Shown here piece after piece: positions 33,646 through 42,153 of a stretch of DNA of 64,000 nucleotides (positions are counted from its first letter, which is position 1; every line of letters begins with the position of its first letter). Origin of the DNA: Flavobacterium hydrocarbonoxydans (GTDB taxonomy: Bacteria; Bacteroidota; Bacteroidia; Flavobacteriales; Flavobacteriaceae); NCBI RefSeq assembly GCF_009789235.1, contig NZ_WSTB01000004.1, positions 310,001-374,000 of the forward strand, read 5' to 3'. A model generated the notes under the pieces. That model ran no database searches, was not told the origin of the DNA, and saw only the letters and a program-made list of their open reading frames with translations. The position numbers and the translations under genes are program-made.

Positions 33646-34695
33646 TTATTTCCTCAAACCCAACAACTCATGATACCTATCCGCAATAACCTTCATATTA
33701 CTATCATAATTAGCATTTTCTTCAACGAACTTTCGATTGTCTAAAATAGCCAGATTTCGAGATTCAGAATTTTCAAAAGACCAGATCAATTCCTCGGCCA
33801 GTTTTTCAAAATTATCAACTTCAATCAATTGCCCGTTTTGGCGATGATTAATCCAGCTTTGATTTCCTGGAATATCCGAAACTACAGGATAACAACTGCA
33901 AGCCATGGCTTCAAATAAAGATGCTGAAACGCCTTCGGTTGTGGGCATGCTGATGTAAAAATTAGACTGCTGTAATAATTTTGGAAGTTCTGTATTGGCA
34001 ATTCTTCCTGTAAAAATGACTTTATTTTCGATATTTAAATCTCGGGCTAAGTCTTTCAAAAATTGCAAACGGGTTCCATCGCCGACAATGGTTAATGAAA
34101 AGTCAATTCCTTTTTGATGGAGAAGTGCAAATGCTTTCAAAATAACATCGTGTCTGTATTCCGGTTGCAAAGAACGCGTTACAATCGCATCAATTTTGTT
34201 TGAAGTATTGATAAATGGAGTAAAAATAGATAAATCAATTCCTTTCGGTAAAACCAAAACTTTACTCATATCAACACCAATTTCTTTCATAGAAATGGTC
34301 ATAACAGGACCCCAGGCATGAATTAAATCGGCTTTTTTGAAAGCATATTTCTGAATGATTTTCTTAAAAGGATATGATACAGAATCTTCCGGCCATAAAT
34401 CAGTCCGGCCTTGTTGCGCGATGGCAATTGGGTGCATACCAGAAATCGCTGCCAGAAAACCATAGCTGGTGGTTCGCTCGGCAATAATCATATCTGGTTT
34501 TTCTTTCCGAATGGTTTTTCTGATTGAAATTGGAGCAAAAAGATATTCTAAAATACGTCGGAATCGCTTGTTGTTAGGGATTTGTAATTCCCAAACGCAA
34601 ATCTCGAAATCGCCAAATTGCCTCAAACCATTCATCCAGGTAATGGCATCAGCGCGATAGGATTCTCCAAGAAAAAGTATTTTCTTTTTATTCAT
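33646..34695 (-). CDS. Family 4 (group 1) glycosyltransferase
   Basis: A 349-residue GT-B-fold transferase. The N-terminal domain has ILFLGESYRADAITWMNGLR and PDMIIAERTTSYGF. The C-terminal nucleotide-sugar domain has LTIVGDGTRLQFLKDLAR near 207 and the E(x7)E-type motif in STTEGVSASLFEAMACSCYP-like sequence, seen as PTTEGVSASLFEAMACSC near 255. PVVSDIPGNQSWI follows. It probably builds a surface polysaccharide or glycolipid, but there is no wider glycan cluster around it. Confidence 0.9.
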   Translation of the reverse strand: MNKKKILFLGESYRADAITWMNGLRQFGDFEICVWELQIPNNKRFRRILEYLFAPISIRKTIRKEKPDMIIAERTTSYGFLAAISGMHPIAIAQQGRTDLWPEDSVSYPFKKIIQKYAFKKADLIHAWGPVMTISMKEIGVDMSKVLVLPKGIDLSIFTPFINTSNKIDAIVTRSLQPEYRHDVILKAFALLHQKGIDFSLTIVGDGTRLQFLKDLARDLNIENKVIFTGRIANTELPKLLQQSNFYISMPTTEGVSASLFEAMACSCYPVVSDIPGNQSWINHRQNGQLIEVDNFEKLAEELIWSFENSESRNLAILDNRKFVEENANYDSNMKVIADRYHELLGLRK

Positions 34696-34710
34696 TTGGG
34701 ATTTTTTTTT

Positions 34711-34776
34711 TTGCCACAGATTAAAAGATTTTTAAAGGATTTTTTAATCTGTGTGAATCCTTAAAATCTGTGGCTA
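34711..34776. repeat. Dispersed repeat TTGCCAC(T/A)GATTAAAAG, copy 2 (hairpin)
   Basis: This copy can fold: GCCACAGATTAAAAGA against TCTGTGGC at the far end, with AGATTTTTAAAGGATTTTTT and AATCCTTAAAATCT inside. It is related to 18101-18170. Confidence 0.65.
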
Positions 34777-34786
34777 AACTTTTTTT

Positions 34787-35464
34787 TTAGAATTCTTCCG
34801 TTTCTAAAGCACGATTAATGAATTCGTTTAGTGGTTTTAGAGCGATTAATTTCTCACTCATTTTTGCGACAAAATCTTTTTGAGTGACTTCTGAAATATC
34901 ATATTTTTGAGAAACAGTAAAGCTTTTCAGTTTTAAAAATTCAATAGCAGGATGGTCTTTTTCATAACCTCTTGGTGGATTTTTAAGCGAATTGGTTTCG
35001 TTTACATCGAAACTCCCGAATTCTTTTTTGAAGTTCTTTTCGGCCAAAATTGCTTCTAAATCATCATGAAAAAAAGCAATTTCTTTTCGCACCTTTTTTA
35101 AATCTTCCGCTTCAGGCGAATAAAATCCGCCAGCGATAAAACTAGCACCTTTTTCGATATGAACATAATAGCCTGCACGATTCGCACCTTTGGCTCCCGT
35201 TGACATCCAGACGCCTAAATGTGCTTTATAAGGCGATTTGTCTTTAGAAAACCGAATATCGCGATTGATTCGAAAAGTACAATTTTTGACTTCCAATAGT
35301 TCTAATGAAGGATCAAGCGGTTTCATCACATCCAGAAAATCACTCACCAATTGATGATAATCTTTCTTGAAAATCTCGTATCGCTTTTTATTGTCCTGAA
35401 ACCAGTCGCGGTTATTGTTCTTTTTTAAATCGTCTAAAAATTGCAAGGATTCTTTCGTTAGCAT
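34787..35464 (-). CDS. DUF2461 family protein
   Basis: About 225 residues from MLTKESLQFLDDLKKNNNRD; nine upstream codons are open but lie in repeat-like DNA. DUF2461 (TIGR02453) signatures include NRDWFQDNKKRYE, FRINRDIRFSKDKSPYKAHLGVW and YYVHIEKGASFIAGGFY-type sequence, seen as GYYVHIEKGASFIAGG. Cytoplasmic, function unknown. It is flanked by repeats on both sides. Confidence 0.9.
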   Translation of the reverse strand: MLTKESLQFLDDLKKNNNRDWFQDNKKRYEIFKKDYHQLVSDFLDVMKPLDPSLELLEVKNCTFRINRDIRFSKDKSPYKAHLGVWMSTGAKGANRAGYYVHIEKGASFIAGGFYSPEAEDLKKVRKEIAFFHDDLEAILAEKNFKKEFGSFDVNETNSLKNPPRGYEKDHPAIEFLKLKSFTVSQKYDISEVTQKDFVAKMSEKLIALKPLNEFINRALETEEF

Positions 35465-35485
35465 ATTTGATTTCAAATAAAAGTT

Positions 35486-35556
35486 TAACACAAATTACAC
35501 AAATTATCACAAATTAATCTGTGTAAATTGGTGCAATTTGTGTTTCAATTTGTGTT
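35486..35556. repeat. CACAAATT-type inverted repeat, copy 2
   Basis: ACACAAATTACACAAATT and AATTTGTGTTTCAATTTGTG lie in opposite orientation about 30 bp apart and can pair. It sits between the DUF2461 and rhodanese-thioredoxin genes. Confidence 0.65.
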
Positions 35557-36252
35557 CTATAATTGTTTTTTTAAATCCTGTTCGCTGATGTAGCCTACGT
35601 TTTTCCACTTTACTTCTTTGTTTTGATATAAAACAACAATCGGAAGCTGGTCTATTTCTAGCTGTGTTGCTAATGTTTTATTCTGGTCAACATCAATGCG
35701 GATTATGGTTACTTCGTTCGCCATTTCTTTTTGCATTTTCAAAAGATACGGCTCCATTTTTTTGCAGGGTCCGCACCATTCGGCATAAAAATCAACTAAT
35801 ACTTTTTTATCAGTATCTAATAATTTATTGAACTCCAGTCTCGTCATTCCAATTTGCTCTGTTGTAGGTTTCGACAAACCTTCGGATTTCCATTTAAGAA
35901 TTCCGCCTTCTAATTCGTAAACGGTTTCAAAACCTAATTCTTTTAGTTTTGAAGCTGCTTTTTTGCTTCTTCCGCCACTTAAACAATAGACAAAAACTGG
36001 TTTTGATTTATCGTAAGTTGCTGCTTTTTTATCAAAATCTTCGCCGTTCCAATCTACGTTTTTCGCATTGTCAAGATGTTCAGATGCAAATTCTTCAGGA
36101 GTTCGAACGTCTAGAATTTGAGCGTTATCAGTAGTTTTTATTTTTTCGGCAAAATCTTTTGGAGCGACTTCTTCAAAAGCACTCGAAGGCTGTCCGTTGC
36201 AGGAAGTAAATATCAGTAAAAAAAGTATGGATAAAGTTTGGAAAAATTTCAT
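35557..36252 (-). CDS. Rhodanese-thioredoxin fusion lipoprotein
   Basis: A 231-residue envelope protein with lipobox IFTSC (Cys18). The rhodanese domain at about 30-115 has LDVRTPEEFASEHLDNAKN and the active-site loop VYCLSGGRSKKA. The thioredoxin domain at about 125-231 has VDFYAEWCGPCKKMEPYL, with the redox motif WCGPC, and cis-Pro region QLPIVVLY. It could shuttle sulfur or electrons in the periplasm. This domain pairing is a single unbroken frame, so the fusion is real. It is preceded by recF on the same strand, separated by a repeat. Confidence 0.92.
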   Translation of the reverse strand: MKFFQTLSILFLLIFTSCNGQPSSAFEEVAPKDFAEKIKTTDNAQILDVRTPEEFASEHLDNAKNVDWNGEDFDKKAATYDKSKPVFVYCLSGGRSKKAASKLKELGFETVYELEGGILKWKSEGLSKPTTEQIGMTRLEFNKLLDTDKKVLVDFYAEWCGPCKKMEPYLLKMQKEMANEVTIIRIDVDQNKTLATQLEIDQLPIVVLYQNKEVKWKNVGYISEQDLKKQL

Positions 36253-36338
36253 GGAAATGAATTTAAAATGATATGCTAAATTAGGTAATTTTTGGATTTT
36301 CAGATATTAATAAAATAATAAAACTATATGAAAAAAAC

Positions 36339-36447
36339 TGACCGCAAATTACGCAAATTCTCGCAAATTAAAATTAGACTCATTAATCAATCAAAAAAAA
36401 TTAAGGATAGAATAATTTGTGAAAATTTGTGTAATTTGTGGTGTAAC
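36339..36447. repeat. CACAAATT-type inverted repeat, copy 3
   Basis: CCGCAAATTACGCAAATTC on the left can pair with GTGTAATTTGTGG on the right across about 70 bp. It separates recF from the next gene on the same strand. Confidence 0.55.
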
Positions 36448-36452
36448 AAAAA

Positions 36453-37532
36453 CTACAAATTAAATATCTTATAGCTCTGATGTGTCGATTTTACAATCGT
36501 TTCGGTTCGTTCCGGATGTGTGTCTGATATAAATAATTGCCCGAAAGTTTCGCTATTGACCATTTCGACGATTTTGGCAACACGACTTTCGTCTAATTTA
36601 TCAAAAATATCATCAAATAATAAAATAGGTTTTACGCCGCTTTGTTTTTTTAAAAACTCAAATTGAGCGAGTTTCAAAGCAATCAAAAACGACTTTTGCT
36701 GCCCTTGTGAACCGAATTTTTTTATCGGATGCGAATCAATTTCAAAAGACAAATCGTCTTTGTGAATTCCGACGCTGGTATAATGCAACGCTCTGTCTTT
36801 ATTGATGTTTTCCTGCAAAAGCGTTAATAAGTCTTTTTCGAACAAATGACTTTCGTAAACCAGTTGCACCGATTCTTCAGAGCCCGTTATCGCCTGATGA
36901 TGTACATTAAATATAGGGATGAACTGTTCCAGAAATTCTTTTCGCTTTTCGAAGATTGATTTTCCAAAAGCAGTTAGCTGCTCATTATATATAGATAAGG
37001 TATCATTGTCGAAAGTGTGATTCAGGGCGAAATATTTTAATAACGCATTACGCTGCACAATGACTTTTTGGTATTGAATGAGCTGATGCAAATAAGTCGA
37101 ATCGAGTTGCGAGATCACGCTGTCCATGAATTTCCGACGCGTTTCGCTTCCTTCTACAATTAAATCCCTGTCGGCTGGCGAAATAATCACGAGCGGAATA
37201 AACCCGATATGATCCGAAAATTTATCATAAGCTTTGCCGTTTCTTTTCAGGATTTTTTTTTGTCCTTTTTTTAAACTGCAAACAATTTGCTCGGTTCTTT
37301 CGTTTTTCTCCAGTTCGGCATCAATGACAAAAAACTCTTCACCGTGTTTGATGTTTTGCACAGCAAGCGGATTAAAATAACTTTTTCCGTAAGCCAAATG
37401 ATAGATCGCATCGAGCACATTGGTTTTGCCAATTCCGTTTTTTCCAACAAAACAATTGATTTTGGTGTCGAAATCGAACGTAGCTTCGGAGAAATTTTTA
37501 TAATTGAATAAAGAAATTTTGTTTAAATGCAT
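36453..37532 (-). CDS. recF: DNA replication and repair protein RecF
   Basis: An SMC-like ATPase that helps load RecA at single-strand gaps. It has 359 residues from the preferred start [20 protein letters not shown]; 15 upstream codons are open but give an atypical N-terminus. The Walker A motif is [19 protein letters not shown] near residue 29. The ABC signature is [16 protein letters not shown] near 270 and Walker B is [16 protein letters not shown] near 303. No dnaA, dnaN or gyrB is nearby. Confidence 0.95.
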   Translation of the reverse strand: MHLNKISLFNYKNFSEATFDFDTKINCFVGKNGIGKTNVLDAIYHLAYGKSYFNPLAVQNIKHGEEFFVIDAELEKNERTEQIVCSLKKGQKKILKRNGKAYDKFSDHIGFIPLVIISPADRDLIVEGSETRRKFMDSVISQLDSTYLHQLIQYQKVIVQRNALLKYFALNHTFDNDTLSIYNEQLTAFGKSIFEKRKEFLEQFIPIFNVHHQAITGSEESVQLVYESHLFEKDLLTLLQENINKDRALHYTSVGIHKDDLSFEIDSHPIKKFGSQGQQKSFLIALKLAQFEFLKKQSGVKPILLFDDIFDKLDESRVAKIVEMVNSETFGQLFISDTHPERTETIVKSTHQSYKIFNL

Positions 37533-37744
37533 TTTTAAGGTACTGAAATGGTACTGTTTGGTGTTTTTGAACAGCAAAAATTTGAAGGTGCAAATTATTG
37601 AAAATTATCGATATAAAAGGCTTTTAGGGCGTTTGAAGCCGAATTATTTTATCGTTGAAGAGAAAGGACTTACGATTATTGTAATTATTTTTTTTAAAAT
37701 GGATATAAAATTGATTTTTTTTACTTCAGTTTCAATAAAAATTT

Positions 37745-37752
37745 TATTTTTG
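37745..37752 (+). promoter_or_regulatory. Promoter -7 element TATTTTTG of the TPR gene
   Basis: TATTTTTG matches TAnnTTTG and is 22 bp before the start codon of the TPR membrane protein. Confidence 0.6.
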
Positions 37753-37774
37753 CCGTTCACTAAATTAATTTTAA

Positions 37775-38557
37775 ATGGCTACTTACAATAAAAGAGGATA
37801 TAAAGCACCAAAAGAAAAGGAAGTAAAAGATGTTATTACTGATGAGCAACAAGTAATTGTTGATGAAAAAGATAGTACAACTGCTGGAGTTTTTTCAAAA
37901 TTAGATGAAACTGCTTCTAAAACGGAGGATTGGGTTGCTAAAAATCAAAAAATCATTATTGGTTTAGTTGCTGGTATTGCTGTTGCAACTATTGGATATT
38001 TAGCTTACCAAAAATTTATTGAAGCTCCTAAACAAGACGAAGCTGCTAACGAAATGTTTGTTGCACAACAAAACTTTCAAAAAGCAGTTGATGGTGTAGC
38101 GAGTGATTCATTATACAAATTGGCTTTGAATGGTTCTGAGGGTAAATTTGGATTTGTAAAAATCGCAGATGAATATTCTGGAACAGATGCAGGAAACTTA
38201 GCAAACTATTATGCAGGTATTGCTTACCTGAATACAGGTAAATTTGATGATGCAATTAAATATTTAGAAGAGTTTAAATCAGATGATTTGATTTTGAGTG
38301 CTTTGGCAAAAGGTGCAATTGGAGATGCTTATTCTCAAAAAAATCAACAAAAAGAAGCTCTTGATTATTATGTAAAAGCAGCTGAATCTAATAAAAACGA
38401 TTTCACAACACCTCGTTTCTTGTTAAAAGCGGGTAAAACAGCTTTGGCTTTAGGCCAGAAAGAAGATGCTTTGAAATATTTTACAGATATTAAAGATAAT
38501 TACGATACAACTCCGGAAGCTGCTTCTGTAGATGCATTGATTGGATTAGCACAATAA
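37775..38557 (+). CDS. TPR repeat inner-membrane protein (YfgM-like)
   Basis: A 260-residue protein. The charged cytoplasmic N-terminus (about 1-55) contains SKLDETASKTEDWVAKNQK. One transmembrane helix follows at about 58-80 (IIIGLVAGIAVATIGYLAY). Periplasmic tetratricopeptide repeats fill the rest (YYAGIAYLNTGKFDDAIKYL, AIGDAYSQKNQQKEALDYY, LKAGKTALALGQKEDALKYF). This matches the architecture of YfgM-like proteins that attend the Sec translocon. It is followed by ribH in the same direction, 81 bp away. Confidence 0.88.
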   Translation: MATYNKRGYKAPKEKEVKDVITDEQQVIVDEKDSTTAGVFSKLDETASKTEDWVAKNQKIIIGLVAGIAVATIGYLAYQKFIEAPKQDEAANEMFVAQQNFQKAVDGVASDSLYKLALNGSEGKFGFVKIADEYSGTDAGNLANYYAGIAYLNTGKFDDAIKYLEEFKSDDLILSALAKGAIGDAYSQKNQQKEALDYYVKAAESNKNDFTTPRFLLKAGKTALALGQKEDALKYFTDIKDNYDTTPEAASVDALIGLAQ

Positions 38558-38558
38558 A

Positions 38559-38633
38559 AATTTTAGACTTTAGATTTAAGATTGTAGATTTGTAGTTAAG
38601 AATCTAAAGTCTAAAATCAAAAATCTAAAATAG
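38559..38633. repeat. Inverted repeat of TTTAGACTTTAGATT type
   Basis: TTTTAGACTTTAGATT and AATCTAAAGTCTAAAA are perfect complements about 25 bp apart, giving a 16-bp stem between the TPR gene and ribH. The partial TTTAGAGTTTAGATT repeats near 16822-16850 look related. Confidence 0.75.
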
Positions 38634-38638
38634 TACAG

Positions 38639-39211
38639 ATGGCTACCGAAAATAAAAATTTATCAGAATACGATAAAAACACGATCCCAAATGCGAAAGA
38701 CTTTCGATTTGGGATTGTTGTTTCTGAATGGAATGAGACTATTACCGAAGGACTTTACAATGGTGCTTTTGAAGCATTAATTGATTGTGATGTTCCTGCG
38801 CAGCAAATTATTCGTTGGAATGTTCCAGGGAGTTTTGAGCTGATTTATGGTGCAAAAAAAATGTTGCAGACACAAAATGTTGACGCTGTTATTGTAATTG
38901 GATGTGTCATTCAGGGACAAACCAAACATTTTGATTTTGTATGCGAAGGCGTTACACAAGGAATCAAAGATCTGAATGTTCAAACGGATATTCCGGTTAT
39001 TTTTTGTGTTTTGACAGATAATACCATGCAGCAGTCAATCGATAGAAGTGGAGGAATTCACGGAAATAAAGGAACTGAAGCGGCTATCGCTGCTATCAAA
39101 ATGGCGTATATCCGTCAACAGGCTTCTATGTCACACTCGTTTCAAAACCCACAATTGTTGTCTTCAGGAACACTTCAAATAGAAGAAAGTCCTTTAAAAC
39201 TAGAAGAATAA
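38639..39211 (+). CDS. ribH: 6,7-dimethyl-8-ribityllumazine synthase
   Basis: RibH joins 3,4-dihydroxybutanone phosphate to 5-amino-6-ribitylaminouracil in riboflavin synthesis. It has 190 residues, about 30 more than the usual core. FGIVVSEWNETITEGLYNGA near the start is the ribityl-binding strand. VPGSFELIYGAKKM and VIGCVIQGQTKHFDFVCEGV hold the catalytic region, with His in TKHFDF. NRSGGIHGNKGTEAA-like sequence is read as DRSGGIHGNKGTEAA. The C-terminal extension (MSHSFQNPQLLSSGTLQIEE) is hydrophilic. No other rib genes are adjacent. Confidence 0.95.
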   Translation: MATENKNLSEYDKNTIPNAKDFRFGIVVSEWNETITEGLYNGAFEALIDCDVPAQQIIRWNVPGSFELIYGAKKMLQTQNVDAVIVIGCVIQGQTKHFDFVCEGVTQGIKDLNVQTDIPVIFCVLTDNTMQQSIDRSGGIHGNKGTEAAIAAIKMAYIRQQASMSHSFQNPQLLSSGTLQIEESPLKLEE

Positions 39212-39234
39212 TAAACACACGTTTTAAAAATACT

Positions 39235-39274
39235 AAAACCTATGCTGTGTAAAAATAGTGTAGGTTTTTTGTTT
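39235..39274 (+). terminator. Intrinsic terminator of ribH
   Basis: AAAACCTA and TAGGTTTT pair across a loop of about 18 bases, followed by a long T run. Confidence 0.65.
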
Positions 39275-39316
39275 TTTTTATGATTGTCAATATTCCAAAA
39301 CCAAGCATAAATTCAT

Positions 39317-39324
39317 TAAATTTG
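39317..39324 (+). promoter_or_regulatory. Promoter -7 element TAAATTTG upstream of mutL
   Basis: It matches TAnnTTTG and lies 62 bp before the mutL start, implying a leader of about 55 nt. Confidence 0.45.
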
Positions 39325-39386
39325 TACACCTTGGTTTAGATTTCAAATCAAAAAACCTTAATCGTTAATCTACAATCTAAAATTTA

Positions 39387-41288
39387 ATGTCGAGTATCAT
39401 TCAATTACTTCCTGATCACGTTGCTAATCAAATTGCCGCTGGAGAGGTGGTTCAGAGACCAGCTTCTGTAGTCAAAGAATTATTAGAAAATGCTGTTGAT
39501 GCAAAAGCAACTGATATTAAATTAATTATAAAAGATGCCGGAAAATCATTAGTTCAGGTTATTGATAACGGTCAGGGAATGAGCGTTACCGATGCGCGTT
39601 TGTGTTTTGAGCGTCATGCCACATCCAAAATCCGCCAGGCCGAAGATTTGTTTTCGTTACATACAAAAGGTTTTCGTGGTGAGGCTTTGGCTTCTATTGC
39701 AGCGATTGCTCACATGGAAATGAAAACCAAGCAGGACCAGGAAGAACTTGGAACGCATATTATTATCGAAGGAAGTAAATTTGTTTCGCAGGAAATGGCG
39801 GTGGTGCCAAAAGGAACTTCTTTTGCTGTCAAAAATTTATTCTTTAATATTCCGGCACGTCGTAATTTCTTAAAGTCGGATACCGTTGAGTTTCGCCATG
39901 TTATGGATGAATTTCAGCGAGTGGCTTTGGCACATCCTAATATTCATTTTACGTTTTACCACAACGGAAGCGAAATGTATAATTTGCCAGCAGCAGGATA
40001 TCGTCAGCGAATTGTGGGGATTATGTCTGGTAAAACCAATGAAAAATTAGTTCCCGTAAACGAAGATACTGAAATCATTAATGTGCAGGGATTTGTTTGT
40101 AAGCCCGAGTTTGCTAAGAAAAACAGGGGAGAGCAGTTCTTCTTTGTCAATGATCGTTTCATCAAAAGTGGTTATTTGCATCACGCCGTTATGGCGGCTT
40201 ACGACGGACTTCTGAAAGATGGTTCGCAACCCAGTTATTTTTTGTATTTGCAGGTTCCGCCGAATACAATTGATATCAATATTCATCCAACTAAAACCGA
40301 AATTAAGTTTGATGATGAGCAGGCATTGTACGCGATTCTGAGAGCTTCGATAAAACATAGTTTAGGACAGTTTAATGTAGCGCCAGTTCTTGATTTTGAT
40401 AGGGATGCTAATTTAGACACACCGTATCATTATAAGGATGTTGAAGCTGAAACACCAACGATTCAGGTTGATGGTACCTTTAATCCTTTTACAGATGATA
40501 AAACCAATCAGCATTATGCAAAAGCTAGTTCTGGATCAAGTTCAGGTTCTGGATCAGGTTCTTATTCAGGCTATTCAAAAAGAGTAGAGCCAACAGCAAC
40601 CTGGGAAAGTTTGTACGTAGGTTTGGAAACCGATACGGCGGAAAGTATCGAAAGTTCGCCTTTTACTTTCGAAAATGAAGAAGTGACTTCGTCTTTATTT
40701 AATGACGAAGATGTAGAACAGGCTGTTCAGAAAACCTATCAAATTCATAAAAAATATATCGTTTCGCCTATCAAATCGGGCATGATTATTATTGATCAGC
40801 AACGTGCACACCAACGAATTTTGTACGAGCAATTTTTGCTGAATATGACCATGAATCAGGCTTCGAGTCAGCAATTGTTATTTCCGTTGGATTTGTTTTA
40901 TTCGTCAGGCGAAATGGCTCTGATCGAAGAATTAAAACCTTCATTAGCCACAACAGGTTTCGTTTTTGAAGATGCTCAAACCGATCATATTGTGATTTCA
41001 GGAATTCCGGTGAATATTACCGAAAGCGAAGTTTCATTAGTAATAGAACAATTATTAGGTGACTTGCAAGACGGAATCCCGGCGAGCAGTTACAGTCAGA
41101 ATGATACTATTGCCAAGTCGATGGCCAAAAGTTTAGCGGTTAAAACCGGGTCGTATTTAACCGAAAAAGAACAAGACAATCTGGTAAACGGTTTGTTTGC
41201 CTGCAAAGACCCTAATATTTCACCTTTTCAAAAACCAACTTTCATCACCATGCGTGTGGAAGATATAGATAAAAAGTTTGCCTTATGA
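39387..41288 (+). CDS. mutL: DNA mismatch repair protein MutL
   Basis: MutL couples mismatch recognition by MutS to downstream excision. It has 633 residues. The N-terminal GHKL ATPase has VVKELLENAVDAKATDI, IDNGQGMSVTDARLCFERHATSK (shown as DNGQGMSVTDA) and TKGFRGEALASIAAIAHMEM (GFRGEALASI). A Ser/Gly-rich linker is at about 380-393. The C-terminal dimerisation domain has DQQRAHQRILYEQF near residue 469, where endonuclease-type MutL carries DQHAxxExxxxE; His and the first Glu are both Gln here. The C-terminal metal region reads ISPFQKPTF in place of CPHGRPT. Mismatch endonuclease activity is therefore doubtful. The next gene overlaps by 4 bp. Confidence 0.95.
   Translation: MSSIIQLLPDHVANQIAAGEVVQRPASVVKELLENAVDAKATDIKLIIKDAGKSLVQVIDNGQGMSVTDARLCFERHATSKIRQAEDLFSLHTKGFRGEALASIAAIAHMEMKTKQDQEELGTHIIIEGSKFVSQEMAVVPKGTSFAVKNLFFNIPARRNFLKSDTVEFRHVMDEFQRVALAHPNIHFTFYHNGSEMYNLPAAGYRQRIVGIMSGKTNEKLVPVNEDTEIINVQGFVCKPEFAKKNRGEQFFFVNDRFIKSGYLHHAVMAAYDGLLKDGSQPSYFLYLQVPPNTIDINIHPTKTEIKFDDEQALYAILRASIKHSLGQFNVAPVLDFDRDANLDTPYHYKDVEAETPTIQVDGTFNPFTDDKTNQHYAKASSGSSSGSGSGSYSGYSKRVEPTATWESLYVGLETDTAESIESSPFTFENEEVTSSLFNDEDVEQAVQKTYQIHKKYIVSPIKSGMIIIDQQRAHQRILYEQFLLNMTMNQASSQQLLFPLDLFYSSGEMALIEELKPSLATTGFVFEDAQTDHIVISGIPVNITESEVSLVIEQLLGDLQDGIPASSYSQNDTIAKSMAKSLAVKTGSYLTEKEQDNLVNGLFACKDPNISPFQKPTFITMRVEDIDKKFAL
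40528..40572 (+). repeat. mutL: Imperfect hexamer repeats in the mutL linker
   Basis: Degenerate TCTGGA/TCAGGT-type hexamers encode Ser-Gly pairs (SSGSSSGSGSGSYSG). Such a tract could change length between strains without breaking the frame. Confidence 0.6.
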
Positions 41289-42106
41289 TGAATATGACTG
41301 AGACTGTAAAACAGTTAATTATAATAAATGTTTTGTTTTTTGTTGGGACAATGGCTTTAGGAGATTTTAATCCTAGCAATCCTGCCTATAGAATTTTAGC
41401 ACTTTATTATCCAGAGAATAATAATTTCGAGTTTTGGCAACCTGTAACGCATATGTTTATGCACGGTGGTTTTATGCATATAGCATTTAATATGTTTGCT
41501 TTGTATTCTTTTGGTTCGGCTTTAGAACATTTTTGGGGAGGAAAGAAATTCTTGTTTTTTTACATTTCTTGTGGTTTAGGATCAGCCCTGTTGCACACAG
41601 GAATAAATTACATTCAAATTCATTCTCTTTTGGATTCAGTTTCAAATTTAAATTTGTCAAAAGCGGATTTGAATGTAATATTAAATGCAGATTATAAATC
41701 ACTCTTTGACTCTAATGGGAATATGATTGCAGGGAATGTAAAAACTATTCTTGAAAATGCTAAGTGTAATCAAGAGCAATTCAATGTGTTAGTAGAGGCT
41801 GCGTCTGTGTCGAGAGGTACTGTTGTTGGGGCTTCTGGAGCAATTTATGGTCTATTGACGGCTTTTGCTTTTATTATGCCAAATGCTGAATTGGCTTTGA
41901 TGTTTATACCAGTACCAATAAAAGCTAAATATTTTGTACCAGGTCTTTTAGCTATAGATTTGTTTTTAGGATTTAAAGGAAGTTCTTTATTTGGTAGTGG
42001 AGGAACTGGAATTGCTCATTTTGCACACGTTGGTGGTGCTCTAACAGGTTTTTTAATTATGTGGTACTGGAAAAAAAATCAATTTAATAACAATCGTTGG
42101 AATTAA
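41285..42106 (+). CDS. Rhomboid family intramembrane serine protease (first)
   Basis: A 273-residue polytopic membrane protein. The catalytic serine lies in VVGASGAIYGLL near residue 181 and the catalytic histidine in HFAHVGGALTGFLI near 251. HMFMHGGFMHIAFNMFALYSFG holds the conserved early histidine and asparagine (seen as HGGFMHIAFNM). A loop of about 55 residues between helices (near 115-170) is longer than usual. The start overlaps the mutL stop as ATGA, so translation is likely coupled. Substrate unknown. Confidence 0.93.
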   Translation: MMNMTETVKQLIIINVLFFVGTMALGDFNPSNPAYRILALYYPENNNFEFWQPVTHMFMHGGFMHIAFNMFALYSFGSALEHFWGGKKFLFFYISCGLGSALLHTGINYIQIHSLLDSVSNLNLSKADLNVILNADYKSLFDSNGNMIAGNVKTILENAKCNQEQFNVLVEAASVSRGTVVGASGAIYGLLTAFAFIMPNAELALMFIPVPIKAKYFVPGLLAIDLFLGFKGSSLFGSGGTGIAHFAHVGGALTGFLIMWYWKKNQFNNNRWN

Positions 42107-42153
42107 TTTTTAATTTTAAGAACAAATTATAAAACCTAAAAACAGAAGCTTTT

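Noticed and set aside
37504..37791. 95-residue plus-strand ORF between recF and the TPR gene
   Set aside because: It overlaps the recF start, the divergent promoter region and the TPR start, with AT-driven composition.
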